DNA of 64,000 nt, from the NCBI RefSeq assembly GCF_000195275.1, contig NC_015385.1, forward strand, positions 1,876,501 through 1,940,500, written 5' to 3'. A program made the translations under genes and the position numbers. How positions within the stretch are numbered: position 1 is the first letter of the stretch; every line of letters starts with the position of its first letter. The notes beneath the pieces are model-generated. The model was not told the DNA's origin. It saw nothing but the letters and a program-made list of their open reading frames with translations, and ran no database searches. Source of the DNA: Treponema succinifaciens DSM 2489 (GTDB lineage Bacteria; Spirochaetota; Spirochaetia; Treponematales; Treponemataceae). This document shows positions 25,350 through 33,707 of the stretch, piece after piece.

Positions 25350-27437
25350 ATGCTTATCATCGCAGAAAAACCGAATGTCGCAAAAGAATTTGCGGATGCA
25401 CTCTCATGCAGGAAAACCGGCGGAATATATTCCGGAAAAGACACCACAATCACAAACTGCAAAGGACATCTGTTCAACCTTGAAGAGCCGAAACACTACA
25501 CTTCCGAAATTTTTCCGATTATTCCAGAGAGATTCGATTACCGAGAAAATCCAAAGACATCGGAACAGACTAAAATTGTCATCAGCCTTCTGAAAAAGCA
25601 CCGCAACGAGGAAATCCTGATTGCGACCGATGCAGACCGCGAGGGCGAAGTCATCGCAAGGGAATGTCTTCTGATGGCTGGAATCACAGACTTCAGCAGG
25701 ATAAAAAGGTTCTGGGTATCGCAGGCTCTCACCACCGAGGTCATAAAAGATGGAATCAGGAATGCAAAGCCTCTGTCAGAATACAATGTGCTTTCCGCTC
25801 AGGGATTCGCACGGCAGCACGCAGACTGGCTTGTCGGAATGAATTTTTCAAGATACATAAGCCGCGCCGCAAACACAAAGCTTCCTGTCGGAAGAGTCCA
25901 GACGGCGATTCTAAACGCAATCTCGGAAAGGTGCGACGCAATAAAAAATTTCAGGAGCGAGAAATATTTTGAGCACTACGGAATTTTCCGACCGACACGT
26001 GTCGGTTCAGGGAACACCGAATGCACAGGAATTTATTTTGAAAACAACACAACAAAATTCCCCGATGATTCAAGAAGCCAGAAACTGAAAGAATGTATAG
26101 GAAAGAAAGCTGTCCTGAAAGAAAAAAGAGAAGAGGAAAAATCCATTGAGCCGCCGCAGCTCTACAACCTGAACTCAGCACAAAAAGATGCTTTCAAGTT
26201 TTTTGGGTACAGCGCAAACGAAACGCTTTCAATAATCCAATCGCTATACGACGACCTGAAATGCGTGTCCTATCCGCGAACTCCGTCCAAAGTGATGGGA
26301 AGCGGAAACGTGGAGCTTTGCCGCAATGTGTTTGACGAGCTTTGCAAAGCATATCCGAAATACAGGCAGCTTGCCGCAAGCGAGGATTTTTCCGTTTCAA
26401 ACAAGAGGTGCTTCAACGACAAAAAACTCGAAGCCCACCATGCCCTGATTCCGCTGAAAGCCCTTCCTGAAAACGCAGACGAAAAACAGATGAACATCTA
26501 CACGCTGATTCTTGAGCGTTTCATGGCAGCCTTCCTCCCGGAGGCAAAATATATCCAGCAGGTCTATATTCTTGAAGTCGGAGGAAACACATTCAAAATC
26601 TCCGGAAAAAAGACAACAGAATCAGGCTGGAAAAATTTTACTGATATATTGTCCGACCGACACGTGTCGGTCCAAAGCAAAGAAACTGAAAGCGAAGAAC
26701 AAAGCCTTGACGGAATCGACTGGAACTCGCTTGTCCTTTCCAAAACAGAGACAAAGGAAAAATGGACAAAACCTCCGAAATATTTCAACGAGGCAAGCAT
26801 TCTATCATTCATGGAAAATCCAAAGCCCGACCGACACGTGTCGGTTCATAATGAACAAAATGAAAAACTTACAGGACTTGGAACTCCGGCTACACGGCAC
26901 ACATTCATTCCTAAGCTCACTGCAAACGGATACATTGAACTCCAGAACAAAAATTTCATCTGCACAAGACTCGGCGAAACGCTCCTTTCCGCATTAAGAA
27001 ATTCCTCATTGAAACAGATTGCCGACATATCAGCGACAACTCAATGGGAAAAAGAGCTTGCGGAAAATCCCGAAACCTTCGAGAAAAAAATGAAGGACTT
27101 TGTGAGGCAAGCTGTCAGCACGGAAATAAAAATCGACCACATAGGAATCACAGAGAATGAAATCAAATGTCCAGCCTGCGGAAAGCCTGTAAAAGAAAGT
27201 GCAAAAAACTGGTTCTGCACAGGCTACAAAGACGGCTGCAAATTCAAGTCGCTGTGGAAAGAAACACGAGGAACAAAATTCGCAAAGTCGGACATAAAGG
27301 CTTTATGCGAGGGGAAAAAGACATCACTCAAAAAATGCATGAAGAAAGACAGCGGAAACTATGAGTGCCGCTTTATTCTGAACAAAGAAAATTCATGGGA
27401 AATTGAACCACTGTTTGAAAAAAGAAATAAAAAATGA
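25350..27437 (+). CDS. topB: DNA topoisomerase III (type IA)
   Basis: Type IA topoisomerases relax negatively supercoiled DNA and decatenate; versions on conjugative elements assist transfer or replication. 695 residues: Toprim motifs MLIIAEKPNVAKEF and ATDADREGE (about 100), the region LPVGRVQT, the active-site motif VSYPRTPS (Tyr about residue 309), T-P-A-T-R, and one C-terminal zinc finger (CPACGK, CTGYKDGC). Three palindrome copies lie inside the frame, encoding RPTRVG (about 214), DRHVSV (about 436) and DRHVSV (about 494), each at a place where the family has variable linkers. AGGAG precedes the ATG within the leader hairpin. Confidence 0.95.
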   Translation: MLIIAEKPNVAKEFADALSCRKTGGIYSGKDTTITNCKGHLFNLEEPKHYTSEIFPIIPERFDYRENPKTSEQTKIVISLLKKHRNEEILIATDADREGEVIARECLLMAGITDFSRIKRFWVSQALTTEVIKDGIRNAKPLSEYNVLSAQGFARQHADWLVGMNFSRYISRAANTKLPVGRVQTAILNAISERCDAIKNFRSEKYFEHYGIFRPTRVGSGNTECTGIYFENNTTKFPDDSRSQKLKECIGKKAVLKEKREEEKSIEPPQLYNLNSAQKDAFKFFGYSANETLSIIQSLYDDLKCVSYPRTPSKVMGSGNVELCRNVFDELCKAYPKYRQLAASEDFSVSNKRCFNDKKLEAHHALIPLKALPENADEKQMNIYTLILERFMAAFLPEAKYIQQVYILEVGGNTFKISGKKTTESGWKNFTDILSDRHVSVQSKETESEEQSLDGIDWNSLVLSKTETKEKWTKPPKYFNEASILSFMENPKPDRHVSVHNEQNEKLTGLGTPATRHTFIPKLTANGYIELQNKNFICTRLGETLLSALRNSSLKQIADISATTQWEKELAENPETFEKKMKDFVRQAVSTEIKIDHIGITENEIKCPACGKPVKESAKNWFCTGYKDGCKFKSLWKETRGTKFAKSDIKALCEGKKTSLKKCMKKDSGNYECRFILNKENSWEIEPLFEKRNKK
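25992..26005. repeat. Palindrome copy 6, inside topB
   Basis: CCGACACGTGTCGG in frame as PTRVG near residue 215, between GIFR and SGNTE. Confidence 0.9.
26657..26670. repeat. Palindrome copy 7, inside topB
   Basis: CCGACACGTGTCGG in frame as DRHVSV near residue 436, in a linker between DILS and QSKETE. Confidence 0.9.
26831..26844. repeat. Palindrome copy 8, inside topB
   Basis: CCGACACGTGTCGG in frame as DRHVSV near residue 494, between MENPKP and HNEQNE, just before the conserved GLGTPATR. Confidence 0.9.
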
Positions 27438-27438
27438 A

Positions 27439-27452
27439 CCGACACGTGTCGG
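27439..27452. repeat. Palindrome copy 9, just after the topB stop codon
   Basis: CCGACACGTGTCGG preceded by TGAA, which contains the topB stop. Last copy in the window; none is seen in the chromosomal part. Confidence 0.9.
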
Positions 27453-27471
27453 TTGCAGAATTAGGCTTGTG

Positions 27472-27528
27472 GGAAACTCAGAGGCACTTCCAGATGCCGC
27501 CCGTGCCTAAGCACGGCTTGAGTTTTCC
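27472..27528. other. Multi-stem imperfect inverted repeat between topB and the IS30 gene
   Basis: Outer arms GGAAACTCA (27472-27480) and TGAGTTTTCC (27519-27528); inside, a perfect stem-loop CCGTGC-CTAA-GCACGG (27501-27516) and a weaker GCA/TGC stem. There is no T run after it. It could be the left end structure of the insertion sequence, a terminator of unusual type or a single-strand DNA signal. Confidence 0.45.
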
Positions 27529-27698
27529 ATAAGACCTCATTTCTCATCTTGAAAAAACAGTTTGACATATCAAGATAATTGTGCTTATTTAAACAAATCG
27601 GACTTTGATATGCGGCAAAACACAGAATTCGGAGAATAGACAGAAAACTGCAAATTCTTTTGGCGGCTGAATATCCAGTCCGGCAAGGAATCTGCCAA

Positions 27699-28736
27699 AT
27701 GAAATACACACTTGAACACGTCAGAAACAAGCACCTGACAATCTGCGAGCGCACGCTTATCCAGCTCAGACTCAAGGACGGACACACGGTCTATTCAATC
27801 GCAAAGGAAATCGGCTGCGCATACAACACAGTCAAGAATGAAATCAGAAGAGGCTCAAAGCAAATATACAGAAGCCGCCGCTTATGCTACCGTGCAGACT
27901 TCGGTCAGAAAAAATATGAGGCAAACCGCATAAGATGCCACAGAACCGGAAAATTCCGTGAATGCGCGCAGTTCATAAAACACGTTGAAAAGAATTTCTC
28001 AAGCCCCCTGAAAAAATGGTCTGTGGACGCTACGTCAGGAAGACTAAGAGCAGAAAGAATCTTCACACAAAAAAATTCAGTCTGCACAAAGACGCTTTAC
28101 AACTGGATTCACAAGGGGCTTATGGAAGTCAAAGTTTCAGATCTGCCAGAAAGCCTCAGACGAAAAAAACACGTCTCAAAAAACAGAACAGGAAAGATGA
28201 GACTCGGAGCAAGCATTGACAGCAGGTCTGCGGAAGTCGCGACGCGGAAAACATTCGGGCACTGGGAAATAGACACGGTAATCGGAAAAAAGAAAGGAAA
28301 GAACGCTGTCGTCCTGACACTCGTCGAGCGCAACACGGATTTCTACATAACGCGGAAAATTCCAGCGAAAGCGGCCAGTGCGGTCAATTCGGAAATCAAG
28401 CAGTTGCTCTCAGACTTTGGAGATAGACCGGAGAAAATCTTCAAGACGCTGACATCCGACCGCGGACTTGAATTCGCCTCGCTTGCCGAGCTTGAAAATG
28501 AAAGCACAAAAATATACTTCGCACATCCATACTCGTCATACGAGAGAGGAATCAACGAGCGCCACAACCGGATTCTGAGACGCTTCATTCCAAAAGGCGC
28601 GGACATAAATAAAATTTCTGAAGAGGAGCTTGAGAGAATTGAAGACCTGATAAACGGACTGCCAAGAAAAAGACTAGGCTACAAAACACCAGAAGAACTT
28701 TTCAATGAGCAGCTAGACTTAATCTATAGACTTTGA
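27699..28736 (+). CDS. IS30-family transposase
   Basis: 345 residues from the ATG at 27699, which has AAGGAA seven bases upstream (a TTG at 27660 would add 13 residues). N-terminal helix-turn-helix (YSIAKEIGCAYNTVKNEIRR) and a DDE core with GHWEIDTVIG, LTSDRGLEF and NERHNRILRRF, all in IS30 spacing. The gene appears intact. No convincing terminal inverted repeats or target duplication were found on either side, so the exact ends of the element are not called. Confidence 0.9.
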   Translation: MKYTLEHVRNKHLTICERTLIQLRLKDGHTVYSIAKEIGCAYNTVKNEIRRGSKQIYRSRRLCYRADFGQKKYEANRIRCHRTGKFRECAQFIKHVEKNFSSPLKKWSVDATSGRLRAERIFTQKNSVCTKTLYNWIHKGLMEVKVSDLPESLRRKKHVSKNRTGKMRLGASIDSRSAEVATRKTFGHWEIDTVIGKKKGKNAVVLTLVERNTDFYITRKIPAKAASAVNSEIKQLLSDFGDRPEKIFKTLTSDRGLEFASLAELENESTKIYFAHPYSSYERGINERHNRILRRFIPKGADINKISEEELERIEDLINGLPRKRLGYKTPEELFNEQLDLIYRL

Positions 28737-29132
28737 AAAAAAATCAAAAAATAGTGCAATTTGATATTGCAATTTTTGAAAAGAGTTTTATAATTATCTT
28801 ATTAAATATCCATATTTAGGTTGTAAGCACTCTGTTGGAAAACAAATTATTAGAGTTGATTTCATTTTGTTTTTAACTTAATTTTATTTTGTTTTTAACT
28901 TAATTTCATTTTGATTTTAAGTTGATTTCACTTTGTTTTTAACTTAATTTTGTTTTGTTTTTAAGTTGATTTCATAAAACATACATACCTTGTTCTGTGC
29001 ATATAAAGCATAACGATGCAGGCTAGAAACCCCGCCTGTTTTCAAGACTTCAGCTTACTTGCGGAAAGAGCTAGATTCAACTAGAATGCTAAGAGTTAAA
29101 CTGATTAAAATATATAAAGCGAGGTGAATCCA
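28737..29132. other. 396-base gap between IS30 gene and glyA
   Basis: Very AT-rich. Contains the 22-bp tandem repeats (28856-28980) and, close to glyA, a short stem CAGGC/GCCTG around 29020-29040. Probably contains the right boundary of the conjugative element, since genes to the right are core or unrelated accessory ones. Confidence 0.4.
28856..28980. repeat. Five and a half tandem copies of a 22-bp AT-rich repeat
   Basis: Copies start at 28856, 28878, 28900, 28922, 28944 and a partial at 28966. Unit: TT(G/A)ATTT(C/T) followed by ATTTTGTTTTTAAC or close variants. Not in a coding frame (22 is not a multiple of three). Spacing equals two DNA turns, as in plasmid iterons or protein-binding arrays; the function is unknown. 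Confidence 0.8.
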
Positions 29133-30638
29133 ATGCCTACTCCACTTGAAAACTATGTAAAGGAATGCGGCGGAAAACTGAATCCTGCCATGACTTCCTA
29201 TGTTGCGAATCTTCAGCTTGTCTCTGATGTAGCCCCGGAAATTGCAGAAGACATTGTAAAGGAGCTTGCAACCCAGCGCCGGCATTTAAAGCTTGTTGCA
29301 AGTGAAAACTACTGCTCGCTCAATGTTCAGGCCGCAATGGGAAACCTTCTTACAGACAAATACGCGGAAGGATTTCCAGAGCACCGTTACTACGGCGGCT
29401 GCGAAAACATTGATTCAGTAGAAAAAACTGCCGCAAAAGAAGCCGCTGAGCTTTTTGGAGCAGACTACGCTTATGTTCAGCCTCATGCAGGATGCGATGC
29501 GAACCTTGTTGCTTACTGGGCGATTCTTTCAAAGACTGTTGAAACTCCGACTCTTGAGGAAATGGGCGTAAAGTCTCTTGCGGAGCTTAATGCCGAGCAG
29601 TTCGACATTCTGCGCAAAAGATTCGGCAACCAGCGTCTTATGGGACTTGACTATTCATGCGGCGGACACCTTACCCACGGATACAAGATGAATGTTTCAG
29701 CCCGTATGTTTGAAAGCCATCCTTACGGAGTTGACAGGGAAACTGGACTTTTGGACTATGACGCAATCGAAAAGCAGGCGATGGAAGTAAAGCCTCTTAT
29801 TCTTCTTACAGGATTCAGCGCGTATCCAAGAAAAATCAACTTTAAGAAATTCCGCGAGATTGCAGACAAATGCGGAGCAGTTCTTATGGTGGACATGGCG
29901 CACTTTGCAGGACTTGTTGCAGGAAAAGTTTTCACAGGCGACTACGATCCTGTAAAATGGGCTGACGTTGTTACGACTACAACACACAAGACTTTACGCG
30001 GGCCACGCGGCGCGCTCATTCTTTGCAAGAAGGAATTCACAGACTATGTGAACAAAGGATGTCCTATGGTTCTAGGCGGACCTCTGAATCACATTGTCGC
30101 GGCAAAGGCTGTGGCTTTCAAAGAAGCAAAAACTCCTGCATATCAGGCTTATGCGCAGAACGTTGTAAAGAACGCCCAGGCTCTTGCTGCTGCCTGCATT
30201 GAAAAAGGAATGAAGCTTCAGACCGGCGGAACAGACAACCACCTTATGCTCGTTGACGTTACAACTTACGGACTTACAGGAAAACAGGCGGAAGCGGCTT
30301 TGTTCAAATGCGGTGTTACAGCAAACGCAAACGCTCTTCCTTATGACAAGAACGGCGCCTGGTGGACTTCTGGAATCCGTATTGGAACTCCGGGGCTTAC
30401 AACTTTGGGCATGAATGAAAACGACATGAAGAAAGTCGCGGAAATTATTGACCTTGTTTTAAAAGGAACAAAACCTGGACTCACAAAAGACGGAAAGCCT
30501 GCAAAAGGAAAAATCGAGCTTGACGGTTCCGTTCAGGCTAAGGCGGAAAAAGAAGTCCAGGAGCTTCTTTCAAAACACGTTCTTTATCCAGAGCTTGACC
30601 TTGACTTTCTTAAAAAAGAATTTGTAAAAGGACTTTAA
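29133..30638 (+). CDS. glyA: Serine hydroxymethyltransferase
   Basis: PLP enzyme converting serine and tetrahydrofolate to glycine and methylene-THF. 501 residues from the ATG at 29133, preceded by GAGGTG. Motifs: ENYCS, HRYYGGCENID, the lysine that binds PLP in TTTTHKTLRGPRG (about residue 285). Longer than the E. coli enzyme (417), with insertions in the N-terminal and central parts, a form I associate with spirochetes. Single gene followed by a terminator. Confidence 0.95.
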   Translation: MPTPLENYVKECGGKLNPAMTSYVANLQLVSDVAPEIAEDIVKELATQRRHLKLVASENYCSLNVQAAMGNLLTDKYAEGFPEHRYYGGCENIDSVEKTAAKEAAELFGADYAYVQPHAGCDANLVAYWAILSKTVETPTLEEMGVKSLAELNAEQFDILRKRFGNQRLMGLDYSCGGHLTHGYKMNVSARMFESHPYGVDRETGLLDYDAIEKQAMEVKPLILLTGFSAYPRKINFKKFREIADKCGAVLMVDMAHFAGLVAGKVFTGDYDPVKWADVVTTTTHKTLRGPRGALILCKKEFTDYVNKGCPMVLGGPLNHIVAAKAVAFKEAKTPAYQAYAQNVVKNAQALAAACIEKGMKLQTGGTDNHLMLVDVTTYGLTGKQAEAALFKCGVTANANALPYDKNGAWWTSGIRIGTPGLTTLGMNENDMKKVAEIIDLVLKGTKPGLTKDGKPAKGKIELDGSVQAKAEKEVQELLSKHVLYPELDLDFLKKEFVKGL

Positions 30639-30662
30639 GCTGGTGCATTAATTGCAAAAACT

Positions 30663-30696
30663 GCCGCTAAGAACTAAAACGCTTGGCGGCTTTTTT
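30663..30696 (+). terminator. Rho-independent terminator of glyA
   Basis: GCCGCTAAG pairs with CTTGGCGGC across a ten-base loop, followed by six T residues. Confidence 0.85.
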
Positions 30697-31188
30697 ATTT
30701 GACTTCCTAAGCGGCAAAATAAACAGACAAAACCAAGGTAGAAATGAGCGTATATTTTGCCGATAGAATAAAAACCTGCCGGAAGAACATTATAAAGTTC
30801 CTTTATTTTCCTTCAATGTCAAAGTTTCTTTTTTTATAATATATTATTCTACTACTCCGAAGTTCTTGAAATAATCTTCTCTCTTGGATATATACTCTCC
30901 AAATATCCAGCATATAGGAAATCCATCAAGTTGAGGCTATCTTGGAAAGCAATGACTATTATCTTCAGGTTAAAGTTAATTTTATTGATGATAAGGAACC
31001 GTCAGATTATAGTGTGAATGACAAACCTGATGTTCTAAATAAAATCAAAACAATATTGAATAACAACTTATAATTTTATTGTTTTTTGCCTGCCAGAACA
31101 TAAGTTTTTTTTTGAAGCATTTTTTGTTGGCAGGATTATTTATTGCAAATATATAGATTCTTCTTCCGTAAAAATATAGAATTGCAAT
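30697..31188. other. Gap between glyA terminator and beta-helix lipoprotein
   Basis: About 490 bases with no complete gene. It contains the gene remnant at 30918-31071 and a long-looped stem CCTGCCA/TGGCAGG at 31089-31134. No promoter was identified with confidence. Confidence 0.4.
30918..31071 (+). pseudogene. Remnant of an unknown gene (about 50 codons)
   Basis: An open stretch EIHQVEAILESNDYYLQVKV, then NFIDDKEPSDY ... IKTILNNNL and stop, preceded by an in-frame stop and lacking a start codon. The composition looks like real protein. Probably the C-terminal end of a degraded gene. Confidence 0.35.
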
Positions 31189-32586
31189 GTGAAGAGATTT
31201 TTTATTCTTTTTTCAACTGTATTTTTATTTGTATCATCGCTTATTTCGTGCCATATTTTTGATGAGGATGACGATGATCCTGACCGGATCCGCCGGAATT
31301 CGTGGGATTACAGAAATATTCCTGACAGCCGGAATTGCGGCGCGGATGAGTCGGCGGATTTTACGGTGGCAAACGGCAACACGGAGATTGCGCCCGGCGT
31401 TACGGTAACTTTTCGCCCAGACACAGACCAGTTCAATTTTTCCTCTTACAAAATCAGGGAGCTTCCCGACCGCACGGCTGTCCGCAATTTTGATTTTTCC
31501 AGCCACGATTTTGTTACGCTCGGAATGGACAGATACGATGGAAGAAAAACGGTTGTTTTTGAAAACTGCAGGTTCAAGGCTTTCAGAAATGATGCGGTAA
31601 GCCCTGATTCGGCGGGAAAAGTTTATTTTGTTTTCAACAACTGCTCGTTCACAGGAAACGTGAGCAGCTCATACATTACATTGAACAACTGCAAGATTGG
31701 CGGATTCACTTCGGATGCGATGAATCCGCTGCGTGAATTCCATGCGAAGAATCTTTACGTCTATGACCTTGCGCACGGACCGCTTTCCGGAGAGCTTCAT
31801 CTGGACGGAATTCAGATTTACGGCGACCAGCGTTCAAGAAAAAACGAAGTGAACGGAAAATGGATTTCTAAAGTTGAAACCGGCGAGATTCATTTTGACA
31901 ATGTGCGCTTTGAGATTCCTTCCATTAATTTCGGCGCGGAAAACAAGGCTTATGTGAACGCGTGCGTGATGTTTCAGCTTGAATTCAGCGATGTTGACAA
32001 CGTCTCTTTCAGGAATCTGTACGTGAACGGCGGCGGCTTATGGTTTCCGCTTTATATGGACTACGGAAAAAACAATGAGCGGTCAAAAAACGGAGTTTCC
32101 TGGTCGCACAAAAATCTTGTAATGCAGAATGTGCTTGTCTCGAACAATTTCGGGACGGTTTTTTATCCGCAGCTGCTTTCCGACGCAAAGATTGAAAACG
32201 TTGACCACCACGGCTATCTTTTTGTGATTTCCGTGTGGAAAGACGAGCACGGAGATGCGCATTTTCTTGTTACTAACGACACAAATTCAGACAAAATTTT
32301 AACCGTAAAAACCGACAGGGGAATTTTCAAATACGAAATTCCGCACTGCCCCAGCAACTGGGCTTTGGGCGGAGAAATTGACAAGGGCTTGAACCCGAAT
32401 GAACCGCTCGCAGATTCCGCCGGAAAACCTTATACAAAATACAAATTTGAAGACCTGCCGTTTGATTTGGAATTCACAGTTCCCGGCTCTCCGAATTTCA
32501 TTCTATGTTATCAGGATGAGGAGCAAATCCGCTACGCAAGCCTGGACGGAAAAAAGCATTATTATTCGGAGATTTTTGGAGAATAA
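31189..32586 (+). CDS. Putative lipoprotein with beta-helix-like body
   Basis: 465 residues from a GTG start that gives a full lipoprotein signal (MKRFFILFSTVFLFVSSLIS, Cys 21). The body has successive strand turns with asparagines (VVFENCRFKAF, YFVFNNCSFTG, SYITLNNCKIGG, FHAKNLYVYD, EIHFDNVRFE, VSFRNLYVNGG), typical of right-handed parallel beta-helices used in carbohydrate-active or adhesive proteins. No catalytic site is recognised. No good ribosome site is seen. Confidence 0.7.
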   Translation: MKRFFILFSTVFLFVSSLISCHIFDEDDDDPDRIRRNSWDYRNIPDSRNCGADESADFTVANGNTEIAPGVTVTFRPDTDQFNFSSYKIRELPDRTAVRNFDFSSHDFVTLGMDRYDGRKTVVFENCRFKAFRNDAVSPDSAGKVYFVFNNCSFTGNVSSSYITLNNCKIGGFTSDAMNPLREFHAKNLYVYDLAHGPLSGELHLDGIQIYGDQRSRKNEVNGKWISKVETGEIHFDNVRFEIPSINFGAENKAYVNACVMFQLEFSDVDNVSFRNLYVNGGGLWFPLYMDYGKNNERSKNGVSWSHKNLVMQNVLVSNNFGTVFYPQLLSDAKIENVDHHGYLFVISVWKDEHGDAHFLVTNDTNSDKILTVKTDRGIFKYEIPHCPSNWALGGEIDKGLNPNEPLADSAGKPYTKYKFEDLPFDLEFTVPGSPNFILCYQDEEQIRYASLDGKKHYYSEIFGE

Positions 32587-32701
32587 TTTTTCGGGTTTTC
32601 AGAATGAAGGACGGACATTTTGAGGACATCTGTCCGTATTACCATGAAGCGTGAAAATCACAGCAATTTTTCGGGAAAAATAAGCGGGCTGGAAAAAAAT
32701 T

Positions 32702-32992
32702 CTATTTTTTAAATAAATCAGCGTGAGTTCCTGTGCGTGAAAGTTCAAGAATCAGCACATCATCTTTTATCTGATAAATTAAAAGCCAGTCCGGTTTTAT
32801 GTGACATTCACGGTGATTTTTCCAGTTTCCCTCAAGCTCGTGGTCGTGGTATTTTTCATCGAGAGGAAGAGCGTTTGCGAGCGAAAAGACAACTTTTTGT
32901 AATTCTTCAATTTTGTAATGTCGTTTTTTTGCAAGTTTTATGTCTTTTTTGTATTGCGAAGTCCACTTGATTTGATATTTTGGTTCTACCAT
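32702..32992 (-). CDS. YafQ-type (RelE superfamily) toxin
   Basis: 96 residues closely matching YafQ mRNA interferases: YKKDIKLAKKRHYKIEELQK, then DHELEGNWKNHRECHIKPDW, LLIYQI and a C-terminal RTGTHADLF. The histidines of the HDLHL-like region and C-terminal H-x-D-L-F of the active site are present. It overlaps the antitoxin gene by seven bases (ATGGTAG). Confidence 0.9.
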   Translation of the reverse strand: MVEPKYQIKWTSQYKKDIKLAKKRHYKIEELQKVVFSLANALPLDEKYHDHELEGNWKNHRECHIKPDWLLIYQIKDDVLILELSRTGTHADLFKK

Positions 32993-33252
32993 TTTTTCAT
33001 CTCCTCGACAAATTCATTAAATGAGTATCCTTTCACATTCGGGTCGTTCGCAATTCTGTCGCCTTCTTTCATTGCCTTGATTGTCTTGCGGTTAGGGCGG
33101 TCAACGGCTACGTCGAACGGAATCCGTCCTTCGCGGAGAACTTGTTTTGTAAAAACGTTGTAAAGCCCTGAAACAGTCATTCCGACCTGCTCGCAGAATG
33201 ATGAGATGTCTTTTTTGTCCTGGTCATCCAAAGTGATTGTCAAGTTTGCCAT
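32986..33252 (-). CDS. DinJ/RelB-type antitoxin
   Basis: 88 residues: N-terminal ribbon-helix-helix (NLTITLDDQDKKDISSFCEQ, then VSGLYNVFTKQVL) and a C-terminal toxin-binding tail. GGAGG precedes the ATG at 33252; the TTG start 12 bases earlier overlaps that site and is unlikely. Forms a module with the YafQ-type toxin and should repress the shared promoter. Confidence 0.88.
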   Translation of the reverse strand: MANLTITLDDQDKKDISSFCEQVGMTVSGLYNVFTKQVLREGRIPFDVAVDRPNRKTIKAMKEGDRIANDPNVKGYSFNEFVEEMKKW

Positions 33253-33319
33253 AGTATCCTCCAAAAACAGTAATCTACACTTGAATATATGTGAATTTCA
33301 TGTGTTTTTCAAGTGGAAA

Positions 33320-33590
33320 TTACAGTTTTTCGTCGTCGTCCAGCGGGTCGCAGTCGCGTTTCCCAAGAAAGACGTTTCCAATCATTTTGCAGGCTTTTCA
33401 GTTCAATTGCAAAAATCTCATCGGAAGAAATCCGCCATTCAAGGCTTTTCTTTGTTTCTTCAAAACTGAGCGCATTATAAGGTTCAAAACGCACGATTTC
33501 TTCATCACAAAGATATTCGTAAAGGTCGTTCAAATCCTTTTCTGCGTATCTGTGGATAATCAGGCGGCCGGTTGTAATTGGCAGCTTCAT
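33320..33590 (-). pseudogene. GNAT acetyltransferase, frameshifted and truncated
   Basis: From an ATG at 33590 (GGAG upstream) the frame reads MKLPITTGRLIIHRYAEKDL and on to EIFAIELKSLQ, the start of a RimJ-type acetyltransferase. The continuation MIGNVFLGKRDCDPLDDDEK is in another frame and stops at 33320. The acetyl-CoA site (R/Q-x-x-G-x-G) and the C-terminal half are missing, so it is not functional. Confidence 0.7.
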
Positions 33591-33707
33591 AAAAGCTCCA
33601 AAAGTTTTTATTTGCGGATTTTTTATTTGCACCAGCTGACAATGTCGTTGGTTAAAAAACAAAGATTCCGTTTTATGCGGACAATGCTCAAATCCGTGTG
33701 GCAACTT

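Noticed and set aside
27247-27444. Plus-strand frames near the end of topB suggesting a separate zinc-finger protein
   Set aside because: The zinc finger is in the topB frame and continuous with it.
27438-28855. Defined IS30 terminal inverted repeats
   Set aside because: Partial likeness (ATATCAA and ATTG words on both sides) needs gaps and is within AT-rich background; ends left uncalled.
28856-28980. CRISPR array
   Set aside because: Repeats are contiguous with no spacers and there are no cas genes.
29000-29130. Riboswitch upstream of glyA
   Set aside because: Only a five-base stem (CAGGC/GCCTG) was visible; no conserved glycine, THF or SAM riboswitch core could be traced.
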